A stretch of 64,000 nucleotides of DNA from positions 1 to 64,000 of the forward strand of contig NZ_JBHRSA010000043.1 in NCBI RefSeq assembly GCF_042643145.1, given 5' to 3'. Source of the stretch: Virgibacillus_O xinjiangensis (lineage in GTDB: Bacteria; Bacillota; Bacilli; Bacillales; Amphibacillaceae). The translations under genes and the position numbers were made by a program. The notes beneath the pieces were generated by a model, which was given only the letters and a program-made list of their open reading frames with translations, made no database searches and was not told the origin of the DNA. Shown here one piece after another: positions 16,471-25,440 of the stretch (position 1 is the first letter of the stretch; each line of letters starts with the position of its first letter).

Positions 16471-17328
16471 TTGGACACCAAGGAAAACAAGCATTGCATG
16501 ATCCGCATCCGCTCCAATTATGCATCTTTCACGCATACAGAGCGGAGGATTGCGGATTATATCATGGAGCATCCACAGCGCGTCATCAACGGCAGCATCA
16601 ACGAAGTGGCCGATGAAATCGGCATCGCGGTGTCCACCGTGTTCCGCTTTTGCAAAACCATTGGATTCCAGGGCTTTCAGGCCATGAAGATTGTGCTGGC
16701 ATCCGAACTAGCCGTACCGGAAAGCGGGCGGGAAGATACCATTTCAGACACCGATACGGAAGCAAGCATGACGGAAAAAATTTTTCATGAGAATATGAAA
16801 ACATTGGAAGAAACATTGGATATTCTGGACATGGAAGCCGTCCGGCAAGCAGTGGAATGCTTATTGGGGGCAAGGAAGGTCGAGTTCTTCGGTTTCGGCG
16901 GCTCCAACCTCATCGCAATGGAAGCCTACCTCAAAATGATTCGGACCGGCATCCCCGTCTATGCCCAGTCCGACTCCCATATGCAGGTGGTGTCCGCCTC
17001 GCAGATGACCGGAGCCGATGTCGCGGTGCTGATCTCCCACTCCGGCGCGACCAGGGACATTCTTGATGTCCTGGACGTGTTGAAGGATCAGCGGGTGAAA
17101 ACCATCGCCATCACCAATTTCTCCAAGTCGCCGCTGAGCGAGCGCGCGGATGTCGTACTCTCCACCGTCGCCCGGGAGTCCGACTACCGGCCGGAAGCTA
17201 TGTCCTCGCGTCTCGCCCAGCTCAGCATCCTCGACGCCCTGTACGTCAATGTCCTCGTCGCCCAGAAGGAGAAGGGCAAGACCGCCCTTGGCAAGGTAAG
17301 GAAGGCAATTGCCGGAAAGCGAATATGA
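16471..17328 (+). CDS. RpiR/MurR-family regulator with SIS domain
   Basis: 285 residues. The N-terminal HTH_6 (residues 10-80: YASFTHTERRIADYIMEHP, then EVADEIGIAVSTVFRFCKTIGFQGF) is followed by a SIS sugar-phosphate domain (about 125-250: VEFFGFGGSNLIAMEAYLK, VAVLISHSGATRDILDVL). TTG start, with GGAAGGGGGG well placed. RpiR proteins sense phosphosugars; divergent from gntP, so local control of sugar-acid uptake is likely. The following 345 bases hold a short repeat and a minus-strand terminator only. Confidence 0.88.
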   Translation: MDTKENKHCMIRIRSNYASFTHTERRIADYIMEHPQRVINGSINEVADEIGIAVSTVFRFCKTIGFQGFQAMKIVLASELAVPESGREDTISDTDTEASMTEKIFHENMKTLEETLDILDMEAVRQAVECLLGARKVEFFGFGGSNLIAMEAYLKMIRTGIPVYAQSDSHMQVVSASQMTGADVAVLISHSGATRDILDVLDVLKDQRVKTIAITNFSKSPLSERADVVLSTVARESDYRPEAMSSRLAQLSILDALYVNVLVAQKEKGKTALGKVRKAIAGKRI

Positions 17329-17334
17329 ATGCAT

Positions 17335-17405
17335 GCGGTTGGAGCTGGGAGTTGAGGCCCGAGTGGCTGGAGCTGCCGCCCGAGTGAGCATTCGCGCGGC
17401 CCAGG
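17335..17405 (+). repeat. 21-nt GGCCYGAGTG repeat array (copy 4, short)
   Basis: About three 21-nt units (GAGGCCCGAGTGGCTGGAGC, GCCGCCCGAGTGAGC and a decayed GCGGCCCAGGGG) right after the RpiR gene. Confidence 0.7.
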
Positions 17406-17595
17406 GGTATTCCAAACAGGAAAGTGTCCGAGGTGGATGTAGTGGTTCAAGAAGAAAAAGATGTGTTAGCTGGAGGCTGAAGTAGAATTGGGAGAATGGG
17501 GCGTTATCCATCCCCCTGCCTCTACTTCTGACAGAGAGTTAAAGAATAAGAGGAACGGGGATTTTGCTGCAGGCAGGGTCTCCGTAATTTTTCGT

Positions 17596-17655
17596 ATAAA
17601 ACCACAGAAGCCATGCTTCCATGAAGGGGGGATCATGAAAGCACGGCTTCTGTGG
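17596..17655 (-). terminator. terminator of the DUF2187 gene
   Basis: More than 20 paired bases: CCACAGAAGCC ... GGCTTCTGTGG with inner TGCTT/AAGCA and CATGA/TCATG pairs. On the minus strand it ends in TTTTAT. Confidence 0.6.
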
Positions 17656-17673
17656 CTAATGTGGATGGTTTAG

Positions 17674-17901
17674 CTATCCTGCTTTATGGCGGGATGTGGT
17701 GACGACCCGGTACTTCCCATGGCCGACGACGGTGTTCGGATAGCTGCTGACTTTTTCCCAGTTATGCATGATAGAAGAAAAATCCACGATGATGCTGTTT
17801 TTGCATTTGGACGGAAGGACCTTTCCTTGAAAAAGCATTCCATCCCGCATAAATTCCACGATATCTCCTGGCTTTGCCTTCTTATTATCTGGGTGAAACA
17901 T
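17674..17901 (-). CDS. DUF2187 (YkvS-like) small protein
   Basis: 75 residues with the DUF2187 pattern KAKPGDIVEFMRDGMLFQGKV and SIIVDFS; a small SH3-like beta protein. Known only as a family in Bacilli. Lies 13 bases after the RacA-like gene, so probably co-transcribed with it. Confidence 0.8.
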   Translation of the reverse strand: MFHPDNKKAKPGDIVEFMRDGMLFQGKVLPSKCKNSIIVDFSSIMHNWEKVSSYPNTVVGHGKYRVVTTSRHKAG

Positions 17902-17914
17902 ACGTCATCCTCCT

Positions 17915-18487
17915 TTAGGTGATTGGAAAAATATGAGCCTTCCTGCTGTTATGTTGAAACAGCTTGGCAAATGCCTCTTTTTTCAGGAAGTAATCCCTTC
18001 CGGCTGCTATATCCTCCTTCATCGTTTCCAACTCGTCTGTCAGACGGTCCATTTTTTCAGATTGCTCCTTCTGTTGCTGCTTCAATGTGTCGAGCATCTT
18101 TTCCTGGTTTGCTACATTCGATACAGTCATGCCAAGTGTCTGCATCACTGTCAGCATATTTCCTTTATAATTTCCCTGTTCCAACGTTTCCTTTACCATA
18201 TCCATGGATGAGTTGGTGGTGATGGGAAAACATTTATTTTCCAGCATTTCTGTAATTTGGTCACTTGAATAGTGCTGTTCTTTGCATGCTTTGATAAAGC
18301 CGAGAATATCGATCGCCTCCAAGTGATAGTAGGTGGCATCGTTTTGTTTCGATGTTGGTATGTGCTCCTTGAATTCCATGATCCAGCGAGCCCCCGTATC
18401 CAAGGGAACGCCAACGACATGGCATAGACCATTGATGCTTAGCAATTCCAATGTGTTCACCGTCTTTCTATCTGGTATTTGCTTCAT
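17915..18487 (-). CDS. RacA/MerR-like DNA-binding protein with coiled coil
   Basis: 190 residues. The N-terminal part (about 10-75) resembles a MerR-type winged helix (ELLSINGLCHVVGVPLDTGARWI, then YYHLEAIDILGFIKACKEQ). A Gln/Lys/Glu-rich coiled coil occupies about 125-170 (LKQQQKEQSEKMDRLTDELE). This is the plan of RacA, the chromosome-anchoring protein of sporulation, but similarity is architectural only. Start at MKQIPD, with GAGGG 7 nt upstream. It could also be a plain MerR-like regulator. Confidence 0.55.
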   Translation of the reverse strand: MKQIPDRKTVNTLELLSINGLCHVVGVPLDTGARWIMEFKEHIPTSKQNDATYYHLEAIDILGFIKACKEQHYSSDQITEMLENKCFPITTNSSMDMVKETLEQGNYKGNMLTVMQTLGMTVSNVANQEKMLDTLKQQQKEQSEKMDRLTDELETMKEDIAAGRDYFLKKEAFAKLFQHNSRKAHIFPIT

Positions 18488-18595
18488 TGGATTTCCCTCA
18501 GTTTCTATCATATAAGGCGAGCATGGGATAAATTCGTTAAAAATGTGGAAAAAGTAAGGGATTGTTATGACGTTGGATTACATTTTTAGATTGGG

Positions 18596-18775
18596 ATGAG
18601 GCCCGAGTGGATGGTGCTGGGGCCCGAGTGAGCATGAGCGTGGCCTGAGTGGTGTGAGCTGGGGCCTGAGTGAGCGTGTGCATGGCCTGAGTGGGTGATG
18701 CCGCGGCCCGGGTGGTGAGAGCTGAGGCCTGAGTGTCGGCCTCTGCCGCCCGAGCAGGGAGTCCTCCCGACCGAG
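18596..18775 (+). repeat. 21-nt GGCCYGAGTG repeat array (copy 5, about 8 units)
   Basis: Eight consecutive 21-nt units such as GGGGCCCGAGTGAGCATGAG; the last unit decays into CCCGACCGAGG. In the divergent gap before the LCP gene. Confidence 0.9.
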
Positions 18776-18873
18776 GAATGTAGAATTTTATCAAATACTA
18801 TCGAATGGATCCGTTCATATATGGTAAAATGATTTTTATCAGAAAAAAAGTAAGGGAATAAGAGGAGATTGGC

Positions 18874-19800
18874 ATGAAACGAAGTGACAGAAAGAAAAAG
18901 TCTAGGAAACTGTGGCTGAAGATTCCTTTGGCTCTCCTGCTATTGGTCGGGCTAGGAATTAGCGGCTATGCTTACTCCATCTATAATAATGCGAAAAATA
19001 CGGTGGATGTGGAGATGAATGCGCCAGTGGAATCGATCGACCGGGAAGTGGTCGAGAAGAAAATGGAGACGTCGGAACCGTTGAATATACTGCTGCTCGG
19101 TGTGGATGAGCGTGAGGGAGACAGCGGGAGATCGGATGCGGTGATGGTCCTTTCGCTTGATCCGAAAGAGGAGGCCATGCAGTTGGTCAGCATTCCGCGT
19201 GATACACTCACGACGATGGCTGGCAGAGGTTTTGAAGATAAAATCAATCATGCCTATGCTTATGGCGGAGCGGATATGTCTGTGGCGACAGTGGAAGATT
19301 TTCTGGATATCGAGTTGGATTATTATGTGCAGATGAACATGGAAGGCTTGACCGAGATGGTGGACGAGCTGGGCACGATCACAGTCGATAATGAAGTTGC
19401 TTGGAATGACGGCCAGTACCAATTTGAAAAGGGACCGACGGAAATGGATGGCGACAAAACCATGGCCTATGTGCAAATGAGGAAGCAGGACCCGAACGGA
19501 GACTTCGGCCGGCAGGAGCGCCAGCGCAAAGTGATCGAGGGTATCATTGATGAAGGGGTGAGCGTCGCTTCCGTCACGAAAATCAACCGGACGATTGATA
19601 TTCTTGGAGATAATATGACGACCAACCTGGAATTTGATGATATGAAGAAACTGATGAACGACTATATGGGGACAAGGAAGAATATTACCAGCTACCAGAT
19701 GGCTGGAGATGGGACAAGAATTGATGGGATCTACTACCTGATTGTACCGGATGAAGAAATTGAAAAGGTCCATGATATGGTGGATAAAAGGGAAATATAA
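18874..19800 (+). CDS. LytR-CpsA-Psr family cell-wall glycopolymer ligase
   Basis: 308 residues: a basic N-terminus, one membrane helix (18-35, PLALLLLVGLGISGYAY), then an extracellular LCP domain. Motifs are LNILLLGVDEREGDSGRSDAVMV, MQLVSIPRDTLTTM (catalytic Arg), FEDKINHAYAYGG and MAYVQMRKQDPNGDFGRQERQR. LCP enzymes attach teichoic acids or other polymers to peptidoglycan (TagTUV). Start supported by AAGAGGAGA. Monocistronic, with its own terminator. Confidence 0.92.
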   Translation: MKRSDRKKKSRKLWLKIPLALLLLVGLGISGYAYSIYNNAKNTVDVEMNAPVESIDREVVEKKMETSEPLNILLLGVDEREGDSGRSDAVMVLSLDPKEEAMQLVSIPRDTLTTMAGRGFEDKINHAYAYGGADMSVATVEDFLDIELDYYVQMNMEGLTEMVDELGTITVDNEVAWNDGQYQFEKGPTEMDGDKTMAYVQMRKQDPNGDFGRQERQRKVIEGIIDEGVSVASVTKINRTIDILGDNMTTNLEFDDMKKLMNDYMGTRKNITSYQMAGDGTRIDGIYYLIVPDEEIEKVHDMVDKREI

Positions 19801-19803
19801 CAA

Positions 19804-19833
19804 GAAAAAGCTGCCGGGCCGGCAGCTTTTTTG
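19804..19833 (+). terminator. terminator after the LCP gene
   Basis: AAAAAGCTGCCGG / CCGGCAGCTTTTTT hairpin. Confidence 0.92.
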
Positions 19834-19839
19834 TGTGGG

Positions 19840-20190
19840 TTAATAATAGTAGGATCCGCCGACCGCTGCTCCGAGCAGCATGCCGAAAATAGCTCCAGCA
19901 ACACCTGCAATCATCAGAATCGTGCCATGCTGTTCATCCACCTTTCGCGTCAGGTAACCCATGATGACGGTAATAGCACCGAAAATGACAGGAATGAAGA
20001 CGAGTGAAATGACACAGCAGATCCAGCCAATGGTCACATACGTAGGTGCGCTGCCCTGTTGCCGCCTGGCACCCGTTTGGACGGCAGCAGCTGATTGGTC
20101 AGTATCGGTTTCTGACAGCTCCAACCCACATTTCGAACAGAACCTGCTAGCTTCATGCACATCCGCGCCACACTGCGGACAAAATTTCAT
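19840..20190 (-). CDS. zinc-ribbon membrane protein
   Basis: 116 residues. The N-terminal zinc ribbon has two CxxC pairs (FCPQCGADVHEASRFCSKCG, residues 3-22). A Ser/Gln/Ala linker and two membrane helices (about 48-105, including GWICCVISLVFIPVIFGAI) follow. The start at MKFCPQ follows GGGGGG. Such zinc-ribbon/TM proteins are common and of unknown role. The C-terminus ends GGSYYY. Confidence 0.75.
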   Translation of the reverse strand: MKFCPQCGADVHEASRFCSKCGLELSETDTDQSAAAVQTGARRQQGSAPTYVTIGWICCVISLVFIPVIFGAITVIMGYLTRKVDEQHGTILMIAGVAGAIFGMLLGAAVGGSYYY

Positions 20191-20279
20191 ACCTATGCCC
20201 CCCATGATGGTAATGAACTCCACTATCACTATATGCGCGTCCCTGCCGAAAAATGGTTTTAATTAATGGTAGAGGAGGT

Positions 20280-20470
20280 GTTGTCGCCTGAGTGGGCAGA
20301 TGTGCGGCCTGAGCTGGAGGTGCGGTCGCCCGAGCGAGCAGTCGCGAGGCCCGAGTGGCAGGTGTTGTCGCCTGAGTGGGCAGATGTGCGGCCCGAGCTG
20401 GGAGGACGGCTGCCCGAGTGAGCAGTCGCGAGGCCTGAGCGGCAGGTGTTGTCGCCTGAGTGAGCGGATC
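20280..20470 (+). repeat. 21-nt GGCCYGAGTG repeat array (copy 6, with 84-nt superperiod)
   Basis: Nine 21-nt units. Units 1-4 are repeated as 5-8 with few changes (GTCGCCTGAGTGGGCAGATG, then GCGGCCYGAGCTGG and so on), giving an 84-nt higher-order repeat. In the divergent gap before the DUF3100 gene. Confidence 0.9.
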
Positions 20471-20610
20471 TAACGGCAATTAGAGCATTCACTGTAGGCC
20501 AAAAAATAACAATTCTACAAATAGTGGAAAAATGGTAGAATAAGTACAGCCTCTTGTCGTTGGAAGGGGAGGTATACATAACAACAGAGATAGAGAAATG
20601 GGGGATTATT

Positions 20611-21414
20611 ATGAGCGATGCGTTACAGGGGCTGTGGAAGGATTGGCGGCTCCATTTGCTCGTGCTCGTTACGGTTATCGTGACGGAATTGGTGGGCACG
20701 TTCAGTTTTTCGGTCGGCCCAGGTGTCGTGATGCTGCTGCCGATGCTGTATGCCTTGATCATCGGGCTGCTTTTATATTTCACACCACTCGTGAAGGAGC
20801 GGCAGTCGAGGAACGCTGAACCAATTATCGTGCTGGGGGTGTCCTTGCTGCTTGCTAAAATCGGTGTCACGATCGGTCCGTCTCTTCCGGAAATCATTGC
20901 GGCTGGACCGGCACTCTTGCTGCAGGAGCTGGGAAACCTGGGAACGATCCTGCTTGCATTGCCGCTCGCAGTCTGGCTTGGACTGAAGAGGGGATCCATC
21001 GGGATGACACACTCGGTGGCCAGGGAACCGAATGTCGGCCTGATCATGGACAAATTCGGCATCAACTCGCCGGAGGGGCGTGGTGTCATGGCCGTTTATA
21101 TTTTCGGGACCGTGTTCGGTGCCGTATTCATGGGCATCCTTGCAGGTCTGTTGGTTACAGTGACACCGCTCCATCCGTATTCATTTGCCATGGCTTCTGG
21201 AATCGGGAGCGGAAGCATGATGGCTGCGGCAAGTGGCTCACTCATTGCTGCATTTCCTGAGATGGAAACACAGATTGTCGCATTTGCTGGTGCCAGCAAC
21301 CTGCTGTCCTTATCGACTGGGTTGTATATCAGCATCTTCATCGCGCTGCCGTTGACGGAAAAGCTGTACCGGATGCTGACAAAGAAAGATAACAACAACA
21401 AGGAAGCGGCTTAG
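20611..21414 (+). CDS. DUF3100 membrane transporter-like protein
   Basis: 267 residues with about eight hydrophobic segments. Contains GSIGMTHSVAREPNVGLIMDKFG and SGIGSGSMMAAASGSLIAAFP, typical of DUF3100 proteins. Start at MSDALQ behind GGGGGAT. The next gene follows after 11 bases; the pair is probably one two-component membrane transporter. Neighbours give no substrate. Confidence 0.75.
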   Translation: MSDALQGLWKDWRLHLLVLVTVIVTELVGTFSFSVGPGVVMLLPMLYALIIGLLLYFTPLVKERQSRNAEPIIVLGVSLLLAKIGVTIGPSLPEIIAAGPALLLQELGNLGTILLALPLAVWLGLKRGSIGMTHSVAREPNVGLIMDKFGINSPEGRGVMAVYIFGTVFGAVFMGILAGLLVTVTPLHPYSFAMASGIGSGSMMAAASGSLIAAFPEMETQIVAFAGASNLLSLSTGLYISIFIALPLTEKLYRMLTKKDNNNKEAA

Positions 21415-21425
21415 GGGGGAAGACA

Positions 21426-21881
21426 ATGCTATTGAAAAATACACAAGAATGGACACTGCTGTTGGTTATCTTCGGGTTCACTTCCCTTTTTGCCAATTGG
21501 GCGGGGTATGACATCATGCCATGGACGGCGCTGCCTGGCATGGCTGTGTTGGTCTTGATCTGCTTGGCAGGGTTCATCCTGCATGCGGTCATTCCGATCA
21601 ATTTTCCGAGTGTTGCTTATATCGCGATCATCGGAGTAATCGTATCCATGCCGTGGATGCCTGGGGCCGACTATGTCGTGCAGTGGACCAACCAAGTGGA
21701 ACTGCTGGCACTTACCACTCCAATCCTTGCCTATGCAGGAATTGCCATCGGCCGTTCGTGGGCGGATTTCCGCAGGCTGGGATGGAGGACCTTGATAGTC
21801 GCGAGCCTGGTACTAGTGGGCTCTTTCCTCGGTTCCGCGCTGATCGCCGAACTGGTGCTGCGCTGGCAGGGGATCATTTAA
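21426..21881 (+). CDS. membrane partner of the DUF3100 protein
   Basis: 151 residues, four or five hydrophobic segments (VLICLAGFILHAVIPINFPSV, ELLALTTPILAYAGIAIG). Starts 11 bases after DUF3100 with GGGGGGAAG upstream. The family is unnamed to me; by position it is the second subunit of the same transporter. The 288 bases after it contain no recognisable gene or terminator. Confidence 0.7.
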   Translation: MLLKNTQEWTLLLVIFGFTSLFANWAGYDIMPWTALPGMAVLVLICLAGFILHAVIPINFPSVAYIAIIGVIVSMPWMPGADYVVQWTNQVELLALTTPILAYAGIAIGRSWADFRRLGWRTLIVASLVLVGSFLGSALIAELVLRWQGII

Positions 21882-22169
21882 TAGAAGAAAGGGAAGCCAT
21901 TATCTACTGCTCTCGTATAGAATAGCATGCTGAAGAGCAACGTATTGCTAAAGGTCTTTTCGACTCAAAGGCACTGATGCCTCCGTTCATTAGGACGGGG
22001 GTGTTCTATTCTCAAACCTCAAAAACTGTGAGCGGGTCTGCCCTGCGGATCTTCCGTTGGATCAGTCGCTCATTTGTACCATGCTTCAGGGAGAACTGGT
22101 AAAGTTTCAAGTTTAAGGACGAAGGAAATACTATTAGAGAGACTCTCATGGAAGGAGTGTTCAGATAGT

Positions 22170-22811
22170 ATGAAAGTGCTAGTAGCAGGTGCACATGGAC
22201 ATACAGGTAAATTGTTAGTGAAGAACCTTCGCGCAGAAGGGCATGAGCCATATGCCATGGTCCGCAAAGAGGAACAAAAAGCGGAGATGGAAGAGCTTGG
22301 AGGCATCCCGGTCCTGGGCGATCTGGAGTCGGAAAGTGATGTCGGAAGAGCGGTAAAAGGCATGGAAGTGGTCATGTTCGCTGCTGGTTCCGGTTCGGGA
22401 ACTGGACCGAATAAGACGACAGATGTCGACCGGGATGGAGCGATCCGCCTGATTGATGCAACTGAAAAAGACGGCATCAAAAAATTCGTGATGCTGAGCA
22501 GTATGGGGGCAGGAGATCCTACACAGGTCGAAGGGACCTTCCGCCATTACCTGCAAATGAAGCATGAGGCAGACGAGCACTTGAAGAAGTCGGAACTCGA
22601 TTATACCATCGTCCGTCCAGGTGCCCTGACGAAAGAACCGGGCACAAGCAAAATCAAAGTAGGTGACACCGTGGGTCGAGGAGAAATACCACGGGAAGAT
22701 GTGGCGAAAACGATGATCTCTGCTTTACAAGAACCGAATGCCTATCATAAAACATTCGAGATGATATCTGGTGACACACAAATAGAAGATGCGCTGAGAA
22801 GCTTGTCCTAA
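22170..22811 (+). CDS. NAD(P)-binding atypical SDR protein (YhfK-like)
   Basis: 213 residues with the Rossmann start MKVLVAGAHGHTGKLLVKNL (GxxGxxG). GDLESESDVGRAVKGMEVVMFAAGSG, FVMLSSMGAGDP and LDYTIVRPGALT are typical of NAD(P)H-binding NmrA/YhfK-like proteins. The catalytic Tyr of classical SDRs is not evident. GGAAGGAG lies 12 nt upstream. Oxidoreductase or redox sensor; function unknown. Confidence 0.85.
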   Translation: MKVLVAGAHGHTGKLLVKNLRAEGHEPYAMVRKEEQKAEMEELGGIPVLGDLESESDVGRAVKGMEVVMFAAGSGSGTGPNKTTDVDRDGAIRLIDATEKDGIKKFVMLSSMGAGDPTQVEGTFRHYLQMKHEADEHLKKSELDYTIVRPGALTKEPGTSKIKVGDTVGRGEIPREDVAKTMISALQEPNAYHKTFEMISGDTQIEDALRSLS

Positions 22812-22833
22812 AGCCTATGGATACTTCCCAGCA

Positions 22834-22873
22834 TGAACCCCGGTACTGTCTTGAGACAATGCCGGGGTTTTAT
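22834..22873 (+). terminator. terminator
   Basis: AACCCCGG / CCGGGGTT stem with TTTATAT tail. Confidence 0.8.
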
Positions 22874-23028
22874 ATAAGGCTTCGCATGTTGGTCACGGAA
22901 ATTTCTCCGCGTTATGGAGAGCAGATGGTCAGCAACATCTGCATACTCTCAGCGACCGGTAAGTGCCTCAATGAATGCGATGGTGTTCCATCGTTCTTGA
23001 AATAAATTGGAAAAATCTGATTTGGAAG

Positions 23029-23054
23029 GTTTTACCTTTCAAGAAAACGGGTAT
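23029..23054 (+). promoter_or_regulatory. SigB-type promoter of the catalase gene
   Basis: GTTTTA, 14-nt spacer, GGGTAT matches the B. subtilis sigma-B pattern GTTTAA-N12-15-GGGWAW, about 100 nt before the catalase start. Fits general-stress control of catalase in Bacilli. Confidence 0.7.
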
Positions 23055-23156
23055 ATCTCTTACGGAAGTGTCTCCTTCAGGAAAATGCAAAGGCATGTTC
23101 CTGCTTTTGCTGCATACAATCCCTGATAGGTGAATGAAAAAGGAGGTATTTTTACC

Positions 23157-24809
23157 ATGGCGGATGAACAAAAAGGAAAAAACGCTTCAAACCGGCAGGA
23201 TGATGTGAACCGTGAAACATTGACTACACGTCAGGGACGTCCTGTAATGGACAACCAAAACATGCGGACCATTGGCAATCGTGGCCCGGCGACATTGGAA
23301 AACTATCATTTCTTGGAGAAAATCTCCCATTTTGACAGGGAAGAAGTGCCAGAACGAATTGTACATGCGCGTGGAAGTGGTGCCTTCGGGTATTTTGAAA
23401 CGTATGGAAAAGTTGGGGACGAGCCGGTGGAGAAATATACACGGGCGAAAGTATTTTCCGGTGCAGGGAAAAAAACCCCATTGATGGTTCGTTTCTCTAC
23501 GGTAGCAGGTGGCAAGGATTCTCCGGAAACAGACCGTGACCCGCGAGGATTTGCCGTGAAAATGTACACAGAAGACGGAAACTGGGATCTAGTGGGGAAC
23601 AACTTGAAAATTTTCTTCATCCGTGACGCGATGAAGTTTCCTGATATGATCCATGCCTTCAAACCGGATCCAGCTTCAAACGTGCCGAACCCTGAGCGGA
23701 TGTTCGATTTCGTTTCCCGTTCGCCAGAAGCTACACATATGATCACCTTCCTGTTCTCTCCGTGGGGTATTCCAGCTACATACCGCCACATGCAGGGTTC
23801 AGGGGTGAACACCTATAAATGGGTGAACGATAAAGGGGAAGCAGTATTGGTCAAATACCACTGGGAACCGAAGCAGGGAATCCGCAATCTGACCCAGGAT
23901 GAAGCCAATGAAATCCAAGCGAAGAACGTAGCCCATGCGACACAGGATTTATATGAATCGATTGAGCGCGGAGAATACCCAGAGTGGGAACTGTTCGTCC
24001 AAATCATGGAGGATGGCTACCATCCAGAGCTTGATTTCGACCCGCTCGATGACACGAAACTGTGGCCGGAAGACAAGTTCCCTTGGCTGCCGGTAGGGCG
24101 CATGGTATTGGACCAGAATCCAAAAGACTATCATGCGGAAATTGAGCAGGCTGCTTTCGGGACAGGTGTCCTTGTGGATGGTATGGATTTCTCCGACGAC
24201 AAGATGCTGATCGGCCGTACCTTCTCTTATTCGGATACCCAGCGCTACCGGGTAGGTTCGAACTATCTGCAAGTGCCTGTCAATGCGCCAAAAACAACTG
24301 TCCGCACCAATCAGCATCGCGGCCAACTGGATCATCGCAACCCGCAAGAGGCTGGAGACAATGAACACATCAATTACGAACCATCCATGATCGGTGGCCA
24401 TAAGGAAGCGGAGGAACCCCATCCACAACATGAGCCGACCTATCATGCTGCCGCCATGAGTGCGCCAATCGACCGTCCGAACAACTATGGACAAGCCGGT
24501 GAAACGTACCGCAGCTTTGAAGATTGGGAGCGCGATGAGTTGATCGATAACTTGTCAGATGCCCTGGCAATTTGTGATGAACGAATCCAGACGGCCATGA
24601 TCAAACACTTCACACAAGCGGATGAGGACTACGGCCGCCGTGTGAAGGAAGGGATCGAGAAGAAGAGGAAAGAACTCCAAGAAATGAGCAAGGAAGATCG
24701 TGTACCAGGACGTGAAGCGGGACAATCAAAGTTCGGCCAAGGCTCCATCTCGGCGAATGAAGCTGCTGACGACGCCGTGAAGAAAGGTCATGACGCCGAC
24801 CCTTATTGA
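23157..24809 (+). CDS. monofunctional heme catalase
   Basis: A 550-residue clade-type catalase. Hallmarks in order: ERIVHARGSGAFGYFE (distal His), RFSTVAGGKDSPETDRDPRG, LVGNNLKIFFIRDAMKFPD (Asn), and the heme-ligand region FSYSDTQRYRVGSNYLQ with Tyr. Decomposes H2O2 in the cytosol or spore coat, depending on paralog (KatA, KatE or KatX). The SigB-type promoter argues for KatE/KatX. AGGAGG 10 nt before MADEQK; an ATG 27 bases upstream is an alternative. Confidence 0.95.
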   Translation: MADEQKGKNASNRQDDVNRETLTTRQGRPVMDNQNMRTIGNRGPATLENYHFLEKISHFDREEVPERIVHARGSGAFGYFETYGKVGDEPVEKYTRAKVFSGAGKKTPLMVRFSTVAGGKDSPETDRDPRGFAVKMYTEDGNWDLVGNNLKIFFIRDAMKFPDMIHAFKPDPASNVPNPERMFDFVSRSPEATHMITFLFSPWGIPATYRHMQGSGVNTYKWVNDKGEAVLVKYHWEPKQGIRNLTQDEANEIQAKNVAHATQDLYESIERGEYPEWELFVQIMEDGYHPELDFDPLDDTKLWPEDKFPWLPVGRMVLDQNPKDYHAEIEQAAFGTGVLVDGMDFSDDKMLIGRTFSYSDTQRYRVGSNYLQVPVNAPKTTVRTNQHRGQLDHRNPQEAGDNEHINYEPSMIGGHKEAEEPHPQHEPTYHAAAMSAPIDRPNNYGQAGETYRSFEDWERDELIDNLSDALAICDERIQTAMIKHFTQADEDYGRRVKEGIEKKRKELQEMSKEDRVPGREAGQSKFGQGSISANEAADDAVKKGHDADPY

Positions 24810-24870
24810 TTGGGGCTAAGCAGTTCTGTTAACGCAGGGAAATGAGGAAAAAAGCATTTAGCAACTATTC

Positions 24871-24902
24871 TAGCAGACGTGTGATGCGTCTGCTTTTTAT
24901 TG
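24871..24902 (+). terminator. catalase terminator
   Basis: AGCAGACG / CGTCTGCT stem, loop TGTGATG, TTTTTATT tail. Confidence 0.88.
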
Positions 24903-24998
24903 GTATAAAGATGTTGGGCAACAATGTTACGACTGGCAGGTGCTCATGCAGAAACGGTTGGTATTCCTTGTGTCCCAAACATGTTGATGTAAAGGACA

Positions 24999-25029
24999 GT
25001 AAAAAACATTGCTGCACACAGCAATGTTG
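24999..25029 (-). terminator. minus-strand terminator
   Basis: AACATTGCT / AGCAATGTT stem followed by TTTTTTA on the minus strand; would end transcription of the decayed gene at 25089. Confidence 0.65.
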
Positions 25030-25088
25030 ATCAGATCAAATGACTAGAAAATAGAACTGAATACAGGCCACCCATTTTTCCAGTCCAC

Positions 25089-25356
25089 TCATAACATAAT
25101 GAACACAGATGTGAAAAAGGCATTCCGAACATGGACAAGTTTTGCTTGTTTGTCTTTCGCCTGCATGCGGAAGAAGTTAGTCATTGTAGCAATTAATAAA
25201 ACAAACATCCATATCTTTAACGAGACATTTATCCATGGAACGGTAAAGAATCGATCAGCTGCTGACGGATTAACTCCGGCAAATAAAAGAGGCAATCCCT
25301 ATGCCAAAGAGTAATACGACACTTATATTCAATAACTACACGACCATCTCATCCAT
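25089..25356 (-). pseudogene. decayed small membrane-protein gene
   Basis: On the minus strand GAGGGAGG is followed by ATG. After six codons there is an in-frame TAG, then a hydrophobic reading (NISVVLLFGIGIASF), a frame change, and GVNPSAADRFFTVPWINVSL with a second hydrophobic segment to the stop at 25089. A ribosome site, a downstream terminator and matching hydrophobicity in two frames suggest a gene broken by a nonsense change and a frameshift. No family recognised. Confidence 0.45.
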
Positions 25357-25440
25357 CCTCCCTCTCACAATAAATCGCCATTTACGTTTATCCGACAATA
25401 CCATCCTTGTTTCAGATAAGAGACCATTTTAGTGAACAAA

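Noticed and set aside
21882..22169. Structured RNA or tRNA in the gap before the YhfK-like gene
   Set aside because: No cloverleaf, riboswitch core or convincing long stem could be built by eye.
24842..25030. 62-codon ORF after the catalase
   Set aside because: It runs through the catalase terminator and another hairpin and has no family features.
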